Positions 60,704-64,000 of a stretch of 64,000 nt of DNA are shown one piece after another. Positions within the stretch are counted from its first letter, which is position 1; each line of letters opens with the position of its first letter. Source of the stretch: Sphingomonas bacterium (GTDB lineage Bacteria > Pseudomonadota > Alphaproteobacteria > Sphingomonadales > Sphingomonadaceae). Location of the stretch: NCBI RefSeq assembly GCF_028292945.1, contig NZ_JAQGLJ010000128.1, positions 1-64,000 of the forward strand. Reading direction: 5' to 3'. Below the pieces are notes generated by a model. That model saw only the letters and a list, made by a program, of their open reading frames with translations, did not search any database and was not told where the DNA came from. The position numbers and the translations under genes are program-made.

Positions 60704-61725
60704 GCCTTCACGCCCGCGCCGCGTACCAGTTCCGCCGTCGGATCGAGCGGCCAGCGCGGGCGCGCGGGCACGTCGAGCGGATCGGTCATGCCGGCGGCAA
60801 AGCGCTCCGCACCGGCCCAGGCGATCATCGCGGCATTGTCAGTGCACAGCCACAACGGGGGCGCGACGAAGCGCAGGCCGTGCTCGGTCGCCAGCGCCTG
60901 TAACGCCGCGCGCACGCTACCATTGGCCGCGACACCGCCCGCGACCACCAACGCAGTGATCTCTCCCGCGCACATCAGGGCGAGCGTTGTGCGGTCGAGC
61001 AGGCAGTCGATCACCGCCTGTTGGAAAGACGCGGCGACATCCGCCGGCTGGTGTTGGCCGACCGCCCGCGCGACGGCACTCTTCAGGCCGGCGAAGGAGA
61101 AATGCGGTTCGCGCGAGCCCTTCAAAGGGCGCGGCAGCGGGACCGCCGACGCATCTCCCTGCGCAGCGGCACGCTCGACGGCTGGCCCGCCGGGATAGCC
61201 GAGCCCGAGCAGCTTTGCCGTCTTGTCGAACGCCTCGCCTGCAGCGTCGTCGATGGTGGTCGCCAGCCGGCGATAGCAGCCGACGCCCTGCACGAGCAGC
61301 AGCTGGCAATGCCCCCCCGACACCAACAGCAGCAGATAGGGAAATTTGAGGTCCGGATCCGACAGGCGCGGACTGAGCGCATGACCCTCCAGATGATTGA
61401 CGGCGATCAGCGGCTTGCCCGCCGCGTGCGCCAGCGCTTTGCCGGTGACCAGCCCGACCATGACGCCGCCGATCAGCCCCGGCCCCGCGGTGGCGGCGAC
61501 CGCGTCCACGTCGGCGAGGGCTAGGCCGGCGTCGGCGAGCGCCGCCTCCACCAAGGGCGCGAGCGCCTCGACATGCGCGCGCGCCGCGATCTCGGGCACG
61601 ACGCCGCCGAACGGCGCGTGCTGGTCTTCCTGCCCGAGCAGGCGGTGCGCGAGCACGCGACGGGCACCCGTTACCAGCGCTACCGCCGTCTCGTCGCACG
61701 AGGATTCAAGTCCGAGGATCAGCAT
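60700..61725 (-). CDS. tsaD: tRNA threonylcarbamoyladenosine transferase subunit TsaD
   Basis: A 341-residue member of the ASKHA/Kae1 family, making t6A37 in ANN-decoding tRNAs with TsaB and TsaE. Landmarks are [35 protein letters not shown] (metal-binding His), [58 protein letters not shown] and [12 protein letters not shown]. The start at 61725 (MLILGLESS) is exact. It is divergent from hemC with only 47 bp between starts, leaving room for back-to-back promoters. Confidence 0.96.
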   Translation of the reverse strand: MLILGLESSCDETAVALVTGARRVLAHRLLGQEDQHAPFGGVVPEIAARAHVEALAPLVEAALADAGLALADVDAVAATAGPGLIGGVMVGLVTGKALAHAAGKPLIAVNHLEGHALSPRLSDPDLKFPYLLLLVSGGHCQLLLVQGVGCYRRLATTIDDAAGEAFDKTAKLLGLGYPGGPAVERAAAQGDASAVPLPRPLKGSREPHFSFAGLKSAVARAVGQHQPADVAASFQQAVIDCLLDRTTLALMCAGEITALVVAGGVAANGSVRAALQALATEHGLRFVAPPLWLCTDNAAMIAWAGAERFAAGMTDPLDVPARPRWPLDPTAELVRGAGVKA

Positions 61726-61772
61726 CGCGGCTGACCCTAGCCGTTTGGCGTTCGTTGCTCTACCCGCCCGCG

Positions 61773-62675
61773 ATGGTCTTCCGGCTCGGCACCCGCGGCT
61801 CGCCGCTGGCACTCGTTCAGGCGGGATTGGTGCGCGATGCGCTGTGCGCCGCGCACGGCTGGGCCGTGGAACAGGTCGAACCCGTAATCATCCGCACCAC
61901 CGGCGACCGCGTACAGGACCGTGCGCTCGCCGAGATCGGTGGCAAGGCGCTGTGGACCAAGGAACTTGATCGCGCGCTGCTGGCGGGGGAGGTCGACGCC
62001 TGCGTTCATTCGATGAAGGACGTGGAAACGGTGCGCCCGGCGGCGATCGCCATCGCGGCGATGCTGCCGCGCGCCGATGTGCGCGACCGGCTGATCGGCG
62101 CAGACTCGATCGCCGCGCTGCCCGACCGGGCGGTGGTCGGGACCAGCTCGCCCCGGCGGCGCGCGCAGCTGCTGCGGCTGCGGCCCGACCTGCGCATCGT
62201 GCTGTTTCGCGGCAATGTCGAGACGCGCCTCGCCCGGCTGGCGGCGGGCGACGCGGACGCGACGCTGCTCGCGGCGGCTGGGCTGGATCGACTCGGACGC
62301 TCCGATACGGGTGCCCCGATCGGCTGCGACGTCATGCTGCCGGCGCCTGCGCAAGGGGCGGTGGGCATCGAGGTCCGCGCGGGGGATGAGCGATCGCACG
62401 CGGTGATCGCCGCCATCGACGACCCGGCGACGTCGCGCTGCGTCGCGGCCGAACGCGGACTGCTCGCGGCGCTCAGAGCGGACTGCCACTCTCCCGTCGC
62501 AGCGTTGGCGCGGGTGCAGGACGAGCAGCTCCGACTCGATGCCGAGCTGCTCGACGAGGACGGAACGGCGCACGTCACCGGCAGCCTGGTGGGCGACGGC
62601 GAGGTGGGGCATGCGCTCGCCGCGGACCTGCTCGCCCGCGCGCCCGAGACGGTGCGCCGGCTGTTCGACGGGTGA
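61773..62675 (+). CDS. hemC: Hydroxymethylbilane synthase (porphobilinogen deaminase)
   Basis: A 300-residue enzyme polymerising four porphobilinogens to hydroxymethylbilane. [24 protein letters not shown] is the family N-terminus; [21 protein letters not shown] (catalytic Asp), [18 protein letters not shown] and [15 protein letters not shown] follow. The dipyrromethane-cofactor Cys is in [11 protein letters not shown]. The track's TTG start is 6 codons too early. The stop overlaps the hemD GTG start (GTGA), the usual hemCD coupling. Confidence 0.96.
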   Translation: MVFRLGTRGSPLALVQAGLVRDALCAAHGWAVEQVEPVIIRTTGDRVQDRALAEIGGKALWTKELDRALLAGEVDACVHSMKDVETVRPAAIAIAAMLPRADVRDRLIGADSIAALPDRAVVGTSSPRRRAQLLRLRPDLRIVLFRGNVETRLARLAAGDADATLLAAAGLDRLGRSDTGAPIGCDVMLPAPAQGAVGIEVRAGDERSHAVIAAIDDPATSRCVAAERGLLAALRADCHSPVAALARVQDEQLRLDAELLDEDGTAHVTGSLVGDGEVGHALAADLLARAPETVRRLFDG

Positions 62676-63367
62676 GCACCCACGCACTGGTGTTGCGGCC
62701 GCAGCCGGGCGCGAGCGCAACGGTCGCGCGGCTGACCGCTCTCGACGTGCCGACACGATGCTGCCCGCTGTTCGTCGCCTCGCCCGTGGCGTGGCGCGTG
62801 CCGGACCCGCTCGACTATGACGCGCTGCTGCTCACCAGCGCCAATGCGGTCCGTCACGCCGGCCCGGGGCTGCGCGTATTGGCGGGCCTGCCGGTGGTGG
62901 CGGTGGGCGAGGCAACGGCGATGGCGGCACGCGACGCGGGGCTGGATGTGGCGCTCACCGGGCATGGCGGCGCCGTCGAGCTGGCCGCGGCGGCAGGCGG
63001 AGGCGGCTTCGCTCGCCTGCTTCATCTTGCCGGCAGGGACCGGGTGAGCTTGCCGGACGTCGACCAGCTAGCCGTCTATGCCAGTGAACCGAGCGATCTG
63101 GATGACCGGGTCGTTCGCGGGTGGGCGGGACAGGTGGCGCTCTTCCATTCAGCGCGCGCCGCCCGCCGCTTTGCCGAGCTGATCGACCGGTTCGGGGTGG
63201 AGCGCGGTGGCATCGACGTTGCCGCAATCAGCAGCGCGGTGGCCGAGGCAGCCGGACCTGGGTGGCGCTCCTGCACGGCCGTGGCGCGCCCCGACGACGC
63301 GCTGCTGGCGATGTCTGCGCGACAGTTGATTGACCGGTCAGCGCCACCGTTAGATAAGCGGGCGTGA
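62672..63367 (+). CDS. hemD: Uroporphyrinogen-III synthase
   Basis: A 231-residue two-domain cyclising enzyme that inverts ring D of hydroxymethylbilane to give uroporphyrinogen III. LLTSANAVRHAGPGL and AVGEATAMAARDAGL in domain 1, and VALFHSARAARRFAELID and VAAISSAVAEAAG in domain 2, fit the poorly conserved HemD family. It is placed firmly by GTG overlap with hemC; its stop overlaps the next ATG (TGATG). Confidence 0.93.
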   Translation: MSTHALVLRPQPGASATVARLTALDVPTRCCPLFVASPVAWRVPDPLDYDALLLTSANAVRHAGPGLRVLAGLPVVAVGEATAMAARDAGLDVALTGHGGAVELAAAAGGGGFARLLHLAGRDRVSLPDVDQLAVYASEPSDLDDRVVRGWAGQVALFHSARAARRFAELIDRFGVERGGIDVAAISSAVAEAAGPGWRSCTAVARPDDALLAMSARQLIDRSAPPLDKRA

Positions 63368-64000
63368 TGAGCGACGGCCGTTCCCTACCCTCGCCCCCAG
63401 CCGCTGCCTCGCCACGCGGCCTGCGCATCGGCGCAGTGTCGGTGCTGATCGCGGTCGCCTTCCTGCTCGGGCTGGCGTTGGCGCTGGTGCTCGTGCGTAG
63501 GCAGAATGCGCGCGACGACGCGATGATCCTGCCGACCGCCCTGCCGGCCGCGCAGCCTGGAGCGGTCTCGCCCCCCGTGCCGACGCCCGATGCCGCGCTG
63601 CTCACCGCGCGGCAGGAGGTGCTTGCCGGTCAGATCGCGGCGCTTGAGGCCCGGTCCGCCGCGCTGAGCGCCAGCGCGTCCGCTGCGGGTGGACAGGCTG
63701 TGCGTGCCGAGGCGTTGCTGACGGCGGTCGCGGCACGGCGTGCGCTCGATCGCGGCGTGCCGCTGGGCGCGCTCGACGCACAACTTCTGTCGCGCTTCGG
63801 TCAGACGCAGCCGCGCGCAGTGGCGCTGGTGCGCGCCGCCGCGCGCGAACCGGTGACGCTGGAGGAGCTGCGGCAAGGACTGGATGCGGTCGGCACCAAC
63901 GCGGCGGCCGGCGTCCGGCAGGGCTGGATCGACAGCCTGCGTCGCGAGCTCGGCACGCTGGTGGTGCTGCGTCAGGTCGGCACGACCTCGCAATTGCCCA
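63367..64000 (+). CDS. Mitofilin-like (COG4223) membrane protein, partial
   Basis: ATG 63367 shares bases with the hemD stop. About 211 codons are visible before the window ends, so it is not in the ORF track. After a Pro/Ser-rich cytosolic leader, one membrane helix (IGAVSVLIAVAFLLGLALALVLV) is followed by an Ala/Gln-rich coiled-coil-prone periplasmic region (AALLTARQEVLAGQIAALEARSAALSAS) and a soluble helical part (GVPLGALDAQLLSRFG). This is the layout of alphaproteobacterial Mic60/mitofilin homologues, which follow hemCD and precede hemY. The 3' end is missing. Confidence 0.8.
   Translation, partial: MSDGRSLPSPPAAASPRGLRIGAVSVLIAVAFLLGLALALVLVRRQNARDDAMILPTALPAAQPGAVSPPVPTPDAALLTARQEVLAGQIAALEARSAALSASASAAGGQAVRAEALLTAVAARRALDRGVPLGALDAQLLSRFGQTQPRAVALVRAAAREPVTLEELRQGLDAVGTNAAAGVRQGWIDSLRRELGTLVVLRQVGTTSQLP

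Overview
The window is a GC-rich (roughly two-thirds G+C), gene-dense piece of an alphaproteobacterial chromosome, most likely a yellow-pigmented sphingomonad (Sphingomonas or a close relative). The evidence is the carotenoid genes crtZ and crtY-crtI-crtB, the cell-cycle response regulator DivK beside a DUF3572 gene, the order helicase / S4 protein / FdxA / CarD, the rsmB-rpe-heparinase-purH run, and many small conserved proteins of sphingomonad type. I see no rRNA, tRNA, CRISPR array, prophage, transposase or integrase. About 73 protein-coding genes or remnants cover almost the whole window. Starts overlapping the upstream stop (ATGA/GTGA) are common, so many genes are translationally coupled.

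Layout. 1-10.5 kb: an incomplete GDT1-family membrane protein, rpmG, divK with DUF3572, a HAD hydrolase and RidA, a FemAB-like acyltransferase, two large GT-C-like membrane proteins, an EcsC / TerB-like pair (the second frameshifted) and argG. 10.5-18.8 kb: a degraded small exported protein; a cytochrome b561 / sulfite-oxidase-fold / cfa operon; prs; PilZ; crtZ; sucC; etfBA. 18.8-28.3 kb: a PhyH-type dioxygenase, a SUV3-like RNA helicase, an S4 protein, fdxA, carD, two tandem DUF2807 proteins, DUF1489, mgtE and a cyclophilin. 28.3-32.8 kb: the carotenoid operon crtY-crtI-(42-aa membrane protein)-LOG-crtB. 33-38 kb: an Atm1-type ABC transporter, a frameshifted exported protein, and glnK-amtB behind a clear sigma-54 promoter. 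38-46.6 kb: a decayed sterol desaturase, a TIGR01244 phosphatase, recQ, small enzymes, a CcdA-like antitoxin with an in-frame amber stop, tldD, an acetyltransferase, a lone ABC ATPase and a TM2 protein. 46.7-54 kb: nadB, a beta-lactamase-like lipoprotein, polA and a polysaccharide flippase. 54-64 kb: the purH-heparinase-rpe-rsmB operon (minus strand), an SDHAF4-like gene, gpsA-tsaD, and hemC-hemD with a mitofilin-like gene that runs off the window.

Functional threads. CrtB, CrtI, CrtY and CrtZ together take geranylgeranyl-PP to zeaxanthin. GlnK and AmtB form the ammonium sensing and uptake module under nitrogen control. EtfBA, SucC, FdxA and the SDHAF4-like protein belong to respiratory metabolism. 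HemC and HemD make uroporphyrinogen III.

The least ordinary content is not a new defence or mobile system. It consists of (i) several families of palindromic REP-like repeats, one lying in frame inside the helicase gene and one supplying the start codon of the flippase; (ii) at least five broken or frameshifted genes, two of them explained by a single base in a homopolymer; (iii) a 42-residue membrane protein and a LOG-family enzyme inside the carotenoid operon; and (iv) uncharacterised membrane-protein pairs (two GT-C-like proteins, EcsC with TerB-like). All calls come from reading the sequence, with no database search.
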